A stretch of DNA of 64,000 nt from Talinum fruticosum (GCA_021018815.1 JAITYX010000087.1:124001-188000); one strand, 5' to 3'. Shown: positions 11,287 to 23,158, numbered from the stretch's first letter. The notes: generated from the sequence alone by a model not told the origin. A program made the numbers and translations.

Positions 11287-12080
11287 AAGGGTTCAAGTAA
11301 CCACTCCTCTTTAGGTACACTTCATGTATTAGGTAAGCACTTTTGATCTTGACCAATTCAATCTTGATCTAACGCCTTAAATTAAAAGCCGTTTTTATAT
11401 TTAAAAAAGGAAAATAAAAAATTAATGATGGAGGGGTCGGTGCTTCTCTCGACATTTGCCAACTTCAATTTCCTCCTTACTTTCTCTCTTCTCTCTCGTC
11501 ATCCTTTCGCCGGAAGCCAGCCATAACCACACTCGGCACCCACCCGCCCTTCGCCACCGCCTCGTCACCGGTTAACGCCCTACCAGCCCAGCCAACCACC
11601 TGTCTCTATTAGCTTCCCTGCTTCTTCTCTCTCTGTCGTACCTCCTCGCTCTCGCTCTTTCATCGCCGGCGGTAGCCCTCGCCCTTTCTCCAGTGCCAAC
11701 GCCTATCTCGTTTCCGTCCGGATCAACCACCCTTTCGCCGGTGATAGGATATAGACAGAGAGACATCCTCTCGCCCGCGCTCAATTTTCGAGTGAAATTA
11801 GGGTTTCCCAAAAATTGCAAATTGCGAATTCAGGTTTTACTTAGGCAATTTCTTTCTTCACATCTTCAATTTTTAGTGAATTATTAATAAAAATTTTTCT
11901 TCAAAATTATGTGAATTTAGGCTCTAATTTGTTCTTCTATTTGCGAAATTAGGATTGGTTTAATTGCTTAATTGCTTTCTCAATCGCTGGTTTGGCTTAA
12001 TTGCTTGTGGTTTGGATGAATTTGGCTCAATTTCTTACTTGATTCTTTATTTGAATTAGGAAATTGTTGGCTTAAATGTT
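11285..12080 (+). repeat. long inverted-repeat arm (transposon end), right
   Basis: Starts GGAAGGGTTCAAGTAACCACTCC beside the TA repeat and is the inverted partner of 10500-11205. The same end type begins the element at 20381 (GGAGGGTTCAAGTAAGCACTCC). It may be the left terminal repeat of an element carrying the FAR1-like transposase at 15.5-17.8 kb and ending near 20.38 kb, though the right arm there is much diverged. Confidence 0.55.
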
Positions 12081-13762
12081 TCTTCGTTCTATTGTTTTGT
12101 TGAACTGTTGTGGAGAGTGAAGACAGTGAATGATAAAAATAATTAAAAAGGAACTTCTATTGTAACACCCCCAAACTTAATCATATCTAATTACTTTCAA
12201 TTTGCATTTATCTTTTTAATATTGTTTAAAAGCAATAAGCCGTGCAAAAAAACTCTAAACCGAAATAAATAAAAGATGCGAAGAAATTTGATAATCACAA
12301 AGAATAATGGGTAATTCGTATAAATTTACGTTTTTACAACGAAATGTATATATATGTTCGAATAATGCAAAATTTTCTTCCGAACACGAACAGTTTAAAA
12401 TAATACAAAAAAATATTATTATAACAATAAATAAAATTTAGCCAAGTGTATGGTTATATACTTAACCATGTGGAATGAAAAATAGAAAAATAATTAGTTA
12501 AAATTTTATAAGATAATGAAGGGAAAATGGGGAAGAATAGGTCTAGAAGTTACCGGACCCAACTTAAATTATAGTGAGGTGTGAGAATTTATTGGAGCAC
12601 AAGCAAACACAATTCCCCCTCATACCTCCTTCCTCGGTTCCCCTTCTTTGCACTACGCTGCCACCGCCCACCGGCGCTCCTCACCGCCTCCCGCTAGCGG
12701 TCAGCCTCGTCGGCTCCTACCGCCGCCACCCAACGGCCGCCGACGCCTCTAGCCACCTGCTCGGGACAGTGCCGCCCCGGCCGCTCTTCGTCACCCCTGG
12801 CTGCCGTCCGACCCCGACGCCACCGTCCCACGAGCCTAACTCCACCACCGGATCTTTCACCACCCAATTTCACCTCCGACCCCTTTCGAGGTATATCTCT
12901 AAAACCTTAAATTTTAAGTAATTTTATCACAAATTCATGTTATAATTGAAATATTTAGACAAGTAAATATGAGTTGTGAATTGATTGTGGTGGAATCAAA
13001 GAAATTGTGGAAGTAAATGAAATTGGATTTAGGGTTTGTATGGAATTGAAAATTAATTAGGGGTTTCTTTATAATTGTAGATGTGCTTGTATAAATTCTA
13101 TATGAGTATGAATGAATTGTTTGCTTATGGTAGAGTTGGATGAAATTTGGGGAGTATTGAAATATGGATATATGTGAAATTGGATTCTTGGGTTTGTTGT
13201 GTGCTAAATTGGTATTGGAGATTAATTTGGGTTATTCATAATTGTAAATAGGTTTGTTTAATTTTTATACGAGCATGAGTGAATTTCTTGATTGTGCGAG
13301 GATTGTTTAAGTTATAAAAGTATGATAGGAAAGTAAATTAATTAAATTTGAGTATGTTAATCCTTGAAAAAAAGGATGAAAATGCATTTGATGGTTTAAA
13401 TGGAATTGATTATGGTTGTTGTGGAGTTGAATATGTAATTAGGAAAAGGATAATAAAGTAAGTGGCTAGGAGATGAGGAATTTATTAAAATTAGATACAA
13501 TAGATACGAATATAAAAGCTTATCAAAAATAGATACAAAAAAGGCTAATAAGTATATTAATGCAAATATTAAATTTCTCTTTGAAAACAAAAATCAATAG
13601 GAAAGACTATTCAGGAAAGTAAAGAAAATAGAAATTAAAAAGAAACGATCAACCGAGGTACGTTATTGCTTGTACCCTTCCCAAATAATTAAATTTTAAT
13701 TGTTAAGTAAAATATTACTGTGTTTGTTTTTATTTTGGCCTATAACTCTTTCGGACCCAATT

Positions 13763-13820
13763 AATCATTAATTATTAATCGTTGATCGTCAATCGTCAAT
13801 CATCAATCGTTAATCATTTA
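13763..13820. repeat. short AATCGTT-like tandem repeats
   Basis: Seven-base units of the AATCRTT/AATCGTC type are repeated about eight times with variation. This is a small satellite-like patch just before the 57-bp tandem array. Confidence 0.7.
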
Positions 13821-13868
13821 CGGATAATCGTTCATAAATGTATGCTAGCAGAATTAATCGTATTGGAC

Positions 13869-14032
13869 CCTTCCCGATAATCGGGAACTTTAATTGAATT
13901 GTTTAATCGAGGCCATGTATTTGGCCTTCCCGATAAATGGGAAACTTTAATTGAATCATTTAATCGAGGCCACGTATTGGGCCTTCCCGAACAAATGGGA
14001 ACTTTAACCGAATCGTTTAATGGAAACCATGG
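13869..14032. repeat. three tandem units of about 57 bp
   Basis: Units begin CCTTCCCGA at 13869, 13925 and 13982. Each contains GGGAA..CTTTAA..GAAT..TTTAAT and a GGCCA/ACCA end. The periodicity produces an apparent repeat protein on the minus strand (13832-14044), which I consider an artefact. Confidence 0.85.
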
Positions 14033-14639
14033 TTGCAATTGCATATAAATTGGGGTCTTAGTGTTGGCCGCAGATTGAAATATTTACGAAGTTGAAAACA
14101 AAAACTGAAAAGTTTATAGGAGACAGAAATTGAGTGTCTTGTTTGAATGTTGAAGTTCTTTTTAAATGAATTTAAAATCGCGCGCTCAGTGACTCTTCGA
14201 AATTCTTTTACGAGTACAAAGGTAACATATTGAGTCAAATGCTCACTTTATGTTTTATGTTTTAAATTGTTTTAGGAAAAGAGTAGCAACCATAATTTAA
14301 ACAAAGTGCGGGAGGAGAAAAATAAATTGAGGTAAAAGAATCTTAAAGGGCTGGCAACGGCAATGACTTGCATGAAGTTTTATATGGATTTATATTGCAG
14401 ATCGATTTTAAGTTTGTGTTTAAGAATCGTGTGGACTTTTAAACTATTTTTAAGTTTTAAGTATATGATGCAGAGGCCCTTTTAAGTGGTGGTGTAAATA
14501 ATTATATGACACGTTCAATGACAGGTGGTATGTGTATGAATTTAAGCCTTGTCTCTAACTACAAGAGATGGCAATAACGACCCAACTTGCTTTTAGCTTC
14601 CGCTACTATATGCTGCTTCAATTTACTTCGGTTCATGGT

Positions 14640-14760
14640 TTACAATTTTTCCCGAACCGACTTTTCGGTTAACCGAAATTTTCGGTTCGGTTACGGTTCG
14701 ATTTTTTCCGAATCGAAAATTCACTTAACCAAAAATCTGGTTAACCAAAAATGCTCACCC
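14640..14760. repeat. CGGTTCGGTT-rich interspersed repeat fragment
   Basis: Repeated GGTTCGGTT/AACCGAA words end in a TGCTCACCCCTA-like terminus. A diverged relative is at 62690-62880. No coding sequence; family unknown to me. Confidence 0.35.
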
Positions 14761-14889
14761 CTACCGCCCAACCCAGCCACAATTCTTGCCCCAACGCTAC
14801 CCAGGACAGCTGCTTCCCATGCCCCCGCACCGTCCAACTTATCCCGTGCCTACCACCTGTCGGAATGGGATCTACTACTGAAACTCTAA

Positions 14890-15512
14890 TTGGTAAGATA
14901 TGAACATTATAAAGTTCCGAGTGTTATAGTCTAAGTCAAAATTTTTGAGATTGTGGTATGTCGGTCACTCATAATGGAAATTTTTGCGTGAAAGCATGTC
15001 TTACCAGGTCTAGTTTTGTCATGAAGAGTGTTGTGATACTTTTTTATTGTTGTCATAAAGAGCTTAGTTGTGATACTTTTTTAGCGTGAAGGCTTCGATG
15101 GTGAAAGCATGTCTTACCAGGTCTAGTTTTGTCAAATTTATGCTTGATAATTGATATCGTGTCTATCTTGTACTCGGTGAGGTTCCCGCCTACACATTAA
15201 TTCAATTCAATTTGGTAAAATTTTGATTAGTCTACTGAAACTCTAATTGATAAGATTTTGATTGTTTTTGGGTCTCTATGATTTTCATTTTGCTTTTAAC
15301 ACTCGTGTTTTTGTGTTCACCAGTTTAAAATTCCAATTGTAATTAGCAATATACTTAATTATCTTTAAGAAGAATTGAATTGATTGTGCTCGCCTTTGAT
15401 TATGTAGGAAATTTTTTAGATCTTTAAGAAGAATTTCAAGGCTAATTTGAAGCTTTACTAAACTTTTTGTTTTGATTTTAACAAGGATTAATTTATGTTA
15501 ATTTTTTTGCTA
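14890..15512 (+). other. AT-rich interval, no gene recognised
   Basis: Non-coding sequence upstream of the transposase remnant. A short direct repeat ('gcatgtcttaccaggtctag') occurs near 14995 and 15108. The pyrimidine run ending TTTGCTAG at 15512 could be a 3' splice site into the transposase exon. Confidence 0.4.
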
Positions 15513-17813
15513 GATTGTATTGAGGAAACTACTCAAGGAGGGAGTACACAACATCAAACACCCGACAAATGCAAAAGTCCTACACGTGTTGTAAAGGAGT
15601 GGATACCCGTTTGTGATGACAACTTAAAACTGAAAGAAGGCTTGGAGTTTTCCTAATTGGAAGAATGTGAGAAATTCTATAAATCTTACGCTCATCAAGT
15701 TGGTTTTAGTGTTCGTAAATCAAGAACTAAGAAGACTAAATATGGTACCGATAAGTATAAGTACTGTGTTTGTTCTAAAGAAGGATTTAGGAAAACTTCA
15801 ACCGATGTAAACAAGAACCGAAAGGTGAAGTTGACTAGGGAAGGTTGTAATAGTATGGTTGTTTTAGAAGAACAAATAATGCGAGGTTATGTGCTTTTCA
15901 AATTCTATGAAGGCCATACACATTTATTTGCTACTCCTAGGGAACGACACATGTTAAATTCTAATAGGGGTGTGGATAATGTACATAGATCTTTATTTAA
16001 ATCACTCCCTCGTGCTAATATTAGTCCTTCTAAAGCTCATCGCATCATAAAGGAGCAGGTTGGTGGTTTTGAAAATGTTGGATGTAGTAATCAAGATTTG
16101 AAAATTTTTCAAAGGGATTTGAAAGCTTTTATCAATGATTCAGATGCACAAATGTTTATTGACAATTTTAAGAGAAAGCAAAGGGTTAATCCATCATTTT
16201 ATTATGCTTACGAGGTAGATATTGATGGTGCACTTAAACACGTGTTCTGGCAGATGGTATCGCAAGATTGAATTATTCATTATATGGTGATGTGGTCTAT
16301 TTTGATACAACATATGATACTAATAGATACAAAGTGGTATTTGTTCCATTCACTGGGTTGGATAACCATAGATTGTGCATTACATTTAGAGTTGCATTCT
16401 TGGGGGATGAAAAGGCAGAATCCTTTATGTTGCTCGTTTAATAAGTTCTTAGATGCAATGGGTGGTCATATGCATGTTTGTCTTATTACTGATCAAAATT
16501 CTGCAATGAATGTAGCAATGAAAGCAACATTTCAATCCGCTACTCATAGATTTTGCATTTGGCATATCATGAGAAAATTATCCGAAAAAGTGGGATCCTC
16601 TTTGAATAATAATAATGATTTTCTTGCTCGATTCAAATCATGTGTCCACAACTCAAAACCCCAGTAGAATTTGAAAAAGGCTGGCAAACTATTATCCAAG
16701 ACTTTGGATTGTAAAATAATGCATGGTTGTCGAGTTTGTATGGAATTTAGAACATGTGGATACTTGCCTATTTCAAGGAATTATTTTTGGGAAAAGTTTT
16801 GAGAACCATATCTAGATCCGAAAGTGATAAACAATTCTTTAGCAATTTCACAAATCCACATTTGAGCTTGGTTGAGTTCGGATGTGATTTGAGAGTGCAG
16901 TGGAGTTACAAAGGCATGAACAATTACAGGCGAGATAATGATACCTCCTTTTCGGTTCTGTGTTGAAGAGCTCCAAAGATTTAGAGAAACATGCAGGTGA
17001 ATCTATATTTGTGCCTATTTTTGTATTTTCACTTGTCATATCTCGATTCAAAAACCTATATTTATGCTAGTTTTTATAAATTTGCAGGTGGAATTTATAC
17101 CTATGCTAACTTTTATAAGTTTTAAGATAAGTTGTGAAATGCTTGTATGGAGTGTGAAATTGATGATAGACAAGCGACGGATGAGGGGCTAGTTATTACT
17201 ATAGCGGATAATAGGCGGAATAGGGCTACGAAAAGACAAGTTATATATAACCCCTCCAATCATGTTGCACATTGTTCACACAAGATATTTGAATGTGAAG
17301 GCATTCCTTGTTGCCATATATTGTGTATTTTGAAGAAAAAACATTACGTGAGTTACCAAGCTATTATACATTGATTCGATGGATTAAAATGACAGCAAGT
17401 AAACCAATTCTTGATATGAATGGAATGCCTTTAGAAGGGAGCTCTCAAATGGATTATGAGGACAACTTAATTTCTAAAAATTGGTTGGACTTTTTGGATT
17501 GTATGCAAGTAGCCTAAAGAGACAAGAAAAGCAAACTTTTATTAGCAAAAAACTTTCAAATGTTTTAAAAAAGTCAAAGAGTTGAATAGTAATACAAGTG
17601 AAAGTAAAATGAGTGAGCATGAGTCATTTATTGTATCAAGTGCCCCGAGCAAGTTGACATTCTTCCACCTAGACAATATAACACCAAAGGAAGTGGTAAA
17701 CGAATTAAAGGTGGAAAGGAGAAAGCATTGGAGGAACAAGCGTAGAGGTTGAGGCTTTGCAAAGCTTGTGGAGAACAAGGCTACCATGATATGTGTAATT
17801 GTCCTTAAAAATG
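15513..17813 (+). pseudogene. FAR1-related / Mutator-like transposase, broken
   Basis: Domains in order: an N-terminal 'KSPTRVVKEWIPVCDD...' leader; a FAR1-type DNA-binding domain (EECEKFYKSYAHQVGFSVRKS, 15657 onward) ending near 15960; the MULE transposase core with VVYFDTTYDTNRY near 16290-16330, VCLITDQNSAM near 16480 and HRFCIWHI near 16545; a SWIM zinc finger (CSHKIF..C..IPCCHIL) at about 17270-17325; and a C-terminal CX2CX4HX4C knuckle at about 17755-17800. FAR1/FHY3 proteins are domesticated MULE transposases. This copy has a one-base loss near 16250, another shift near 16436 and later stops, so it is a pseudogene. It lies between the transposon end at 11285 and a diverged end near 20380, which fits a decayed autonomous MULE. 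Confidence 0.8.
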
Positions 17814-18204
17814 ATCTTCATAATATAAGGTGACAATTAACATTTTTAGTTGCACTTTATATTTTATTTTTATCGTGCTTTAATTGTATCATATTTGTTT
17901 CTTTAGATCGAATTGAAGATGCATAAGTGTTGGAGTACAAGTGTAACTAACAATTTTGGAGACTTTATTGGTGACTTTGAATGGGAAGCCCGGAGCCGGA
18001 GAGCAATGTTGTGTATTTTAACCATTAGTTTATGTTGGAGAATTTGTTGAAGATGTTGTTGGGTTGTACTCTTAAATAGTATATATTAGTTTATTGCGTA
18101 ATCATTAGCACTTAGCTGGTTGTATTCTTCATTTGTCGAGTAGGTATTTATTTTAAATATTGTGTTTCAATGGGAAGCCGGAGAGAAATTAAGTTATATT
18201 CATA

Positions 18205-18385
18205 TGTGTTTCAAGCTTCAAGTCTTGACTTTTGAATGTGGGTTATATTTGTGTGTGTTAAGCTTCAAGTCTTGGCTTTTGAACTTGGCTCTGTGGATTG
18301 AGCATTAGGCTTAGTTGCATGAGCATTAGGTCGTATGTGAGTTATCTTCGTGTGTGTTTCAAGCTTCAAGTCTTGGCTTTTGAAT
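18205..18385. repeat. triplicated 'aagcttcaagtcttggctttt' motif
   Basis: Three near-identical copies of an about 30-bp motif near 18212, 18267 and 18360, separated by 55-95 bp. Non-coding, in the 3' flank of the transposase remnant. Confidence 0.6.
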
Positions 18386-18435
18386 GTGAGTTGCATAAGT
18401 TTTGTGCATTGATCTCTATATACATCAAGTTATAA

Positions 18436-18506
18436 AGCCTAGGTGGGATTCGAACCCATATCTCCATGCACTATGGCACGTTGCTCTACCTTTGAGCTAA
18501 TAGGCT
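18436..18506 (-). repeat. tRNA-like sequence, copy 3
   Basis: The minus strand reads AGCCTATTAGCTC AAAGGTA GAGC with an anticodon stem CGTGC/GCATG, then B box GGTTCGAATCC and CTAGGCT. Both the D and T arms pair well. It points inward from the diverged right end near 20380. Confidence 0.6.
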
Positions 18507-19680
18507 TAAAAGTTCCAACTTGATTCTACAACATTTGAATCAAGTCATACATCTAAACCACAACATTTTTACATCAATTGTGAGTTTGCACATGAGAGTG
18601 TTGCTCTGGTTTTGTTTGAAAAATAGAATTTGAAAAGATTGCTCAATTACAAACCCATAATCAGTTTCTTCTTCTTGCTATGTTTAGCTAGGAATTAAAA
18701 TATATTCAATATCAAATATTTACATGTATAACTCACTATATAAGCACTCATATTTCTTTCTTCCCACAAACAGTATATAGAAATTGATATGCACATATGT
18801 AATATATGATACGAGTGTCATATGCTTCTTCGAGTGTTTTGGCCATTGTGATCACATCTTGATTAGTGCAGATAATTGTTAGTAGATTAAAAACAATTAG
18901 CACATTCTGAATTATACTTTGGATGTAAGGACATCTAAAAATACATGCTCATGAGTCTTTAACCGATCGTGGCACATATAATAGTTGTCATGTTGAATTG
19001 ATATACTCAACTTAAGCAACGTGTCCAAAGTAGGAAATCTCCCAAACTTATCCTCCAAAAGCATAATACCACCAAAACATGAGTAGTATAAACCTAAATT
19101 CCTGAACGTGGATACCTCCAATTTACTTTCCACCAAAACATTGTGCAAATATTCCCTGACCGTAACTATCTTCTTCCAATACTACCAAAACATGAGTAGT
19201 ATAAACCTAAATTCCAAGGATGCAGAGATGACCTTTCAATCAAATTATTGTTTTTCTTATTGATGTTTCATGTATGTTGTTGCATTGCCTTTCCTGAACG
19301 TGGTTTTTTTCCCCATATACTTTCTATGTGTTGTGTCCATTCACGTGCAAAGAAATAGTATCGAATTGAGGAGCTTAGAAATATGACAATGCTAGATAGT
19401 AAGGAGGACCATACTTGCATGGATACACCTTCAAAGTGCACAAAACATACTAATTTCCCATTTCCCTTTCTCTGTCTTGTCTACCCTAAATTAATCTCAC
19501 ATATACTCAAAGACGAAATTGAGCAAATTACCGGTTTTGACATTGTTATAACAACTTCAAGAATCTCAATCCTTTGCCTACATGCTCAATTCTTACAATT
19601 GCAACCATGAACCCAGCTTGTCCATGAATCAAAATTGCCTAAACATTAACCTTAATTAGGATCAATTGAAAAATCCAATA
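18507..19680. other. no gene recognised; short duplications
   Basis: AT-rich interval. A 39-bp phrase ('ccaaaacatgagtagtataaacc...') is duplicated at about 19066 and 19180, and 'cctgaacgtgg' recurs near 19104 and 19292. No coding motif on either strand. Confidence 0.4.
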
Positions 19681-19689
19681 CTGCATTCG

Positions 19690-20380
19690 ATTTCTTCGCA
19701 AATCATAATCAATTGAAAAATCAAGAGAGATAAAAAAAAGTGGATACCTGCAATTTTCTCTTCCCTAATTCGATTTTGAGCGTCACTAGAGTGAGAAAGA
19801 GACAGAGCGAGCTCGGGTATTGGATGCCAGTCAGCAACGAGATAGAGAGAGCGAGATCGGGTATTGGACGCCGACGGTCAGCAACGAGAGAGAGAGAGAG
19901 AGGGAGAGGGCTTAGGGGTTAGCCACGAGAGAGAAAGAAAGAAAGAGGGGGTCAGCGATGAGAGAGAGCCCGCCGGTGGTCAGCAACAAGAGAGAGGGAA
20001 GGGACTTGGGGGTCGGCGATGAGAGAGAGAGATGGAGGGGGTCAACAATGACATATAGAGATAGAGGGGTTCAACAATGAGAGATAGAGAGAGAAAGCGA
20101 TTGGGCTAGTGGGGAAATGCCATGGTCGTAGGGGTTCACCTGGGAGAAAGCAAGGAGAGAGAAATGGTGTTCAACTAGAGCAATGAAAGAGAGGGCCACA
20201 GATCTAATGGAAAGCTCAAGGAGACAATGAACCCCTTCATGCTGAACCCCTCCCAATTTTTTTTATAGAATAAAAAGCGTTTTTAATTTGAGCCATTAAA
20301 TTAAATTTGAATGGTTAGGATTGATTGTGCTCAGCTAATAAATGGTGCTCAATTGTCCATATGATCCTTACCTCATATAT
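19690..20380 (-). repeat. diverged GA-rich transposon end
   Basis: The segment is rich in GAGAGA and 'gtcagcaacgagagag' repeats. It ends with a block near 20280-20380 (TTTTAATTTGAGCC, GTGCTCAGC, then CTCATATATA) that resembles 11080-11205 in the same orientation. It is probably the right terminal repeat of the MULE that starts at 11285. Divergence is high. Confidence 0.4.
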
Positions 20381-20790
20381 AGGAGGGTTCAAGTAAGCAC
20401 TCCCCTTTAGGTAAGCTCCATTTTTAGGTGAACACTTTTAATCCGAACCCTTCAATTAAAATATAAGGGTTTAGATTAAAGGAGCATTTTTTCATTAAAA
20501 AATCACAAAAAGTTTGGAAAGGGTCGAGAAACCCCCTCATTTCTGCTCCCCTAGTTTTGTTTCCTTTCACAGTCCCCTTTTCTCTCTCTCTGTCGCCTGC
20601 TGGCCGATTCTTCCCGCCGGCGTCTAAATCCGGCTTCTTCCCCCGCTGCATCATCCCTCTCGCTACCCTCTCTCATTTAGGGTTTGTGCATGTTGTTGCT
20701 CTCTCTCTCTCGGCTGTCCTATCCGTCACTAGAGGCCGATTTCGCAATTCTTTGTTCTCTCTCAAAGAGGTGATAATATTGTCTTCGAAA
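20381..20790 (+). repeat. left terminal inverted repeat of the 20.4-24.1 kb element
   Basis: Inverted match to 23735-24110. It contains a CT-rich, TATA-poor block that looks like a transcribed leader ('tttcctttcacagtcccc', 'tctctctctctctcgg'). The frame at 20557-20817 is repeat sequence. Confidence 0.65.
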
Positions 20791-21659
20791 ATTCTACCCT
20801 CTTTCTCTTCTCCCTAACTCTAGCAAATGTACGCTCCTGACTACATCCTTTTCTCTTACTTTAATTTGAATCCTCATACTCCTCCTTTTCTCTTTTTAAT
20901 GATGTTCAATGTCGGAATAAACCCTAACCTTTTCGTAATTTTCTGTTTTCCTTGTAATGGATGCTAAATTCTTCGTTTGATTTAAGAAGTTTCTTTTTGT
21001 GTGCTTGGGAATGGGAAGGTTGTGCGTTTCAGTATGTAACAACTTAGGAATAGTTTGGAGGGGGTTAATTTTCTAGTTTGAAGGAGTTTTATTGATTCAT
21101 CTCGAAGATAGAAAATGAGAAGAATCCAGTGATTTTTGGGTCGTAATTATTCTTTGTGTGCTAGTTTGGTGTATAATCATGAGTGCTTGATTGATAAATT
21201 GAGAATATTGGTTAGTGGTGAATCATGTGCTGATAGGTTGTAAACGGGTGTTTGAATTAGTGAGTTATTAGGTGATCCTGAATTGCACAGAGATTATTGA
21301 GTAAATTGTTCACTAACTACTTACTCATTCCAGGCTTGCTATTGAGTAATTTCCTAAGTCTAGAATTTGAAAATTTATGCTGCTATTGAGCACTCTTTTT
21401 CTGGTTGTCTTTTCATCTAGGTATTAGTCCTAGAACGTTTTTGTGGCCCTTCTCTTGTAATCTGGTTTCTTCTACCCAATTCGGGCATAATGTTGATGGT
21501 GCGGCTTTACTTGTTATGAGGTTATTGAGCAATCATCCTTTTTTTAGTAAACTGTAAGAGATGAAGTTTGTAAGTTGTCAAGCCTCATCTATTTTCTTTA
21601 GACAAGAATCGTTACTTGTGCGGTTTTACCAATTGAGTTAGGACATTGGGTTACTTTTC

Positions 21660-21735
21660 TTGATTACTAAGCTGGTTGATGCTTTCTTGGTGCATGTTGG
21701 TTCGAATCCCACAAACTTTCCACCCAGCTAGTACC
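21660..21735 (+). repeat. weak tRNA-like sequence
   Basis: Contains a B-box match GGTTCGAATCCC at 21699-21710 and an A-box-like TAAGCTGGTTGATGC at 21668, with TACTAAGCTGG at the 5' end echoed by CCAGCTAGTA at 21723. The arms do not fold as a full cloverleaf. Confidence 0.3.
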
Positions 21736-21777
21736 CCGCAAACTTCCTACACTAAGCATCATAAACCAACTAAGCAC

Positions 21778-21780
<3 letters not shown>

Positions 21781-21815
<35 letters not shown>
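21781..21815. repeat. (AG)n microsatellite
   Basis: About 35 bp of AG dinucleotides between the two tRNA-like sequences. Confidence 0.95.
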
Positions 21816-21818
<3 letters not shown>

Positions 21819-21909
21819 GTGAACTGTAATCTCAAAAATTAAGTCAAGGTGTGTGTTCAACAATAACAACTCTAATGCAATTTAGTGTCTATGTCTATAA
21901 AACCGTGGA

Positions 21910-21980
21910 TGCCTATTAGCTCAATCGCTAGAGCATTTGTGTTATTATACAAAGATATAGGTTCGAAGCCCACATAGGCT
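21910..21980 (+). repeat. tRNA-like sequence, copy 4
   Basis: TGCCTAT TA GCTC..GAGC A TTTGT..ACAAA, then a B box GGTTCGAAGCC and ATAGGCT. Acceptor, D and anticodon stems pair; the anticodon loop has 8 bases. It reads inward from the left end of the 20.4-24.1 kb element. Confidence 0.6.
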
Positions 21981-22194
21981 GAAAACAAAACTAAAAACCT
22001 TCAAAGTTAGAAACAATACACTTATACTTGTTCAAGCATGCACAAGTTCAGCTAAAAGTTAAAGACTTGCGTAAAACTTGGAGGCAATCTAGTTTGAGGC
22101 TATGAAAACCTTGGACATGTCCCCAAAAGCAGTCAAGGAAGATGATTCATGAAGAGAAGGTTATACCATAGAGGAAAGAGTAAAGTGTCATGCC

Positions 22195-22765
22195 CTCCAG
22201 CTTCGCTCTAGGCCGAACAAGTCCCATTAGTAAGACATACGCGTAAAAGTTGAAGGAAGTTCATTTTGGAGCAACCAGGGTTATGGACATGCCTAAAATG
22301 AAGTTAGGAAAGTTATACCATGGAGGAAAGAGTAGTCAAAGCAAGAGTTCCAATTTCAGCATATTGAATTCCTAATTTTCGGTAGAATTTTTATTTTTGA
22401 GATATTTTTGCATTTATTTGTATGTAATATTTGAGGTAATTTTTAGTTATATTTTACACATCTTTTGATGGATATTCCCTCCAGTTCACTGAACTAGTGC
22501 GATTGCTAACAAGTTCAGCTTTAGGCCGGAACAAGTGCAACCGGTGGCAAGACATACGCGTAAAAGTTGAATGAGGTTCATTTTGGAGCAGCCAGGGCTA
22601 TGGACACACCTAAAATAAAGTTAGGAAGGTTATACCATGGAAGAAAGAATAGTCAAAGCAAGAGTTCCAATTTCAGCATATATTAGTTCCTAATTTTTGG
22701 CTGAATTTTTTATTTTTGAGATATTTTTTTGCATTTATTTATATGTAATATTTGAGATAGTTTAG
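22195..22765 (+). repeat. direct duplication, about 317-bp period
   Basis: Two copies (about 22195-22445 and 22508-22765) share 'gacatacgcgtaaaagttga', 'gttataccatgga' and a TTTTTGAGATATTTTTGCATTTATT tail. Landmarks are 317 bp apart (22234 and 22551). Non-coding. Confidence 0.8.
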
Positions 22766-22957
22766 GCCATAAGAAGTCCATTTTTTAGTAGTCGTGGCTT
22801 AGAAACAACACATGATTCCCATATGCATACAAATCCAAATAAACTTGAGACATACAAGGAAAATTCAATTACAAAGATTTCAACCTCTTCCATTAATTAT
22901 CACCAACCAAGGGGAAATACAAGTCTTAGAAAGAGCTCAACCTTTTACGAAGACGTT

Positions 22958-23158
22958 TTAAAAGCCAAGAGAAGCATGTTCCAAATACAAAAAATGAAAA
23001 ATGTTAGCAAACTCCAATCCCTCGTTTGGTTTGAGCTCCTCTTCACAAAAAGGTATCCACTCCTTTGAAACACGTGTAGGACTTTTGAATTTTTGAGGTG
23101 TTTGAAGCTCATCTCTAGTATCTTCCCCGCATATAATCAAGTACTCATCAGATTTCAA
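22958..23158 (-). pseudogene. FAR1-like transposase N-terminal fragment
   Basis: The minus-strand translation contains TPQKFKSPTRVSKEWIPF followed by CEEELKPNEGLEFAN. This matches the leader of the transposase remnant at about 15560-15655 (TPDKCKSPTRVVKEWIPV). No DNA-binding or catalytic domain follows, so only the N-terminus survives inside a deletion derivative. Confidence 0.65.

Larger units (their letters stand above)
12161..14560 (+). repeat. possible degenerate Ty3-type LTR
   Basis: The stretch opens with TGTAACACCCCC, a start common in plant LTRs of the Ty3/gypsy Tekay type. It has a GC-rich, proline-codon-rich block (12.57-12.92 kb), then long AT-rich DNA with internal tandem repeats. 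No primer site, coding domain or second LTR is seen, so this is a weak call. Otherwise the interval contains nothing I recognise. Confidence 0.25.

Noticed and set aside
12574..12921. 115-codon proline-rich frame
   Set aside because: GC-rich block inside an LTR-like repeat; P/T/S-rich translation without domain; likely non-coding.
13832..14044. Minus-strand 'repeat protein' of 70 codons
   Set aside because: Its periodicity is simply the 57-bp DNA tandem repeat read in one frame.
9162..21980. Functional tRNA genes
   Set aside because: Anticodon loops have 6 or 8 bases or the anticodon stem is lost, and the copies disagree in the anticodon region; better read as tRNA-derived repeats.
22195..22765. 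CRISPR-like or satellite array
   Set aside because: Only two long copies, in a plant genome; no array structure.
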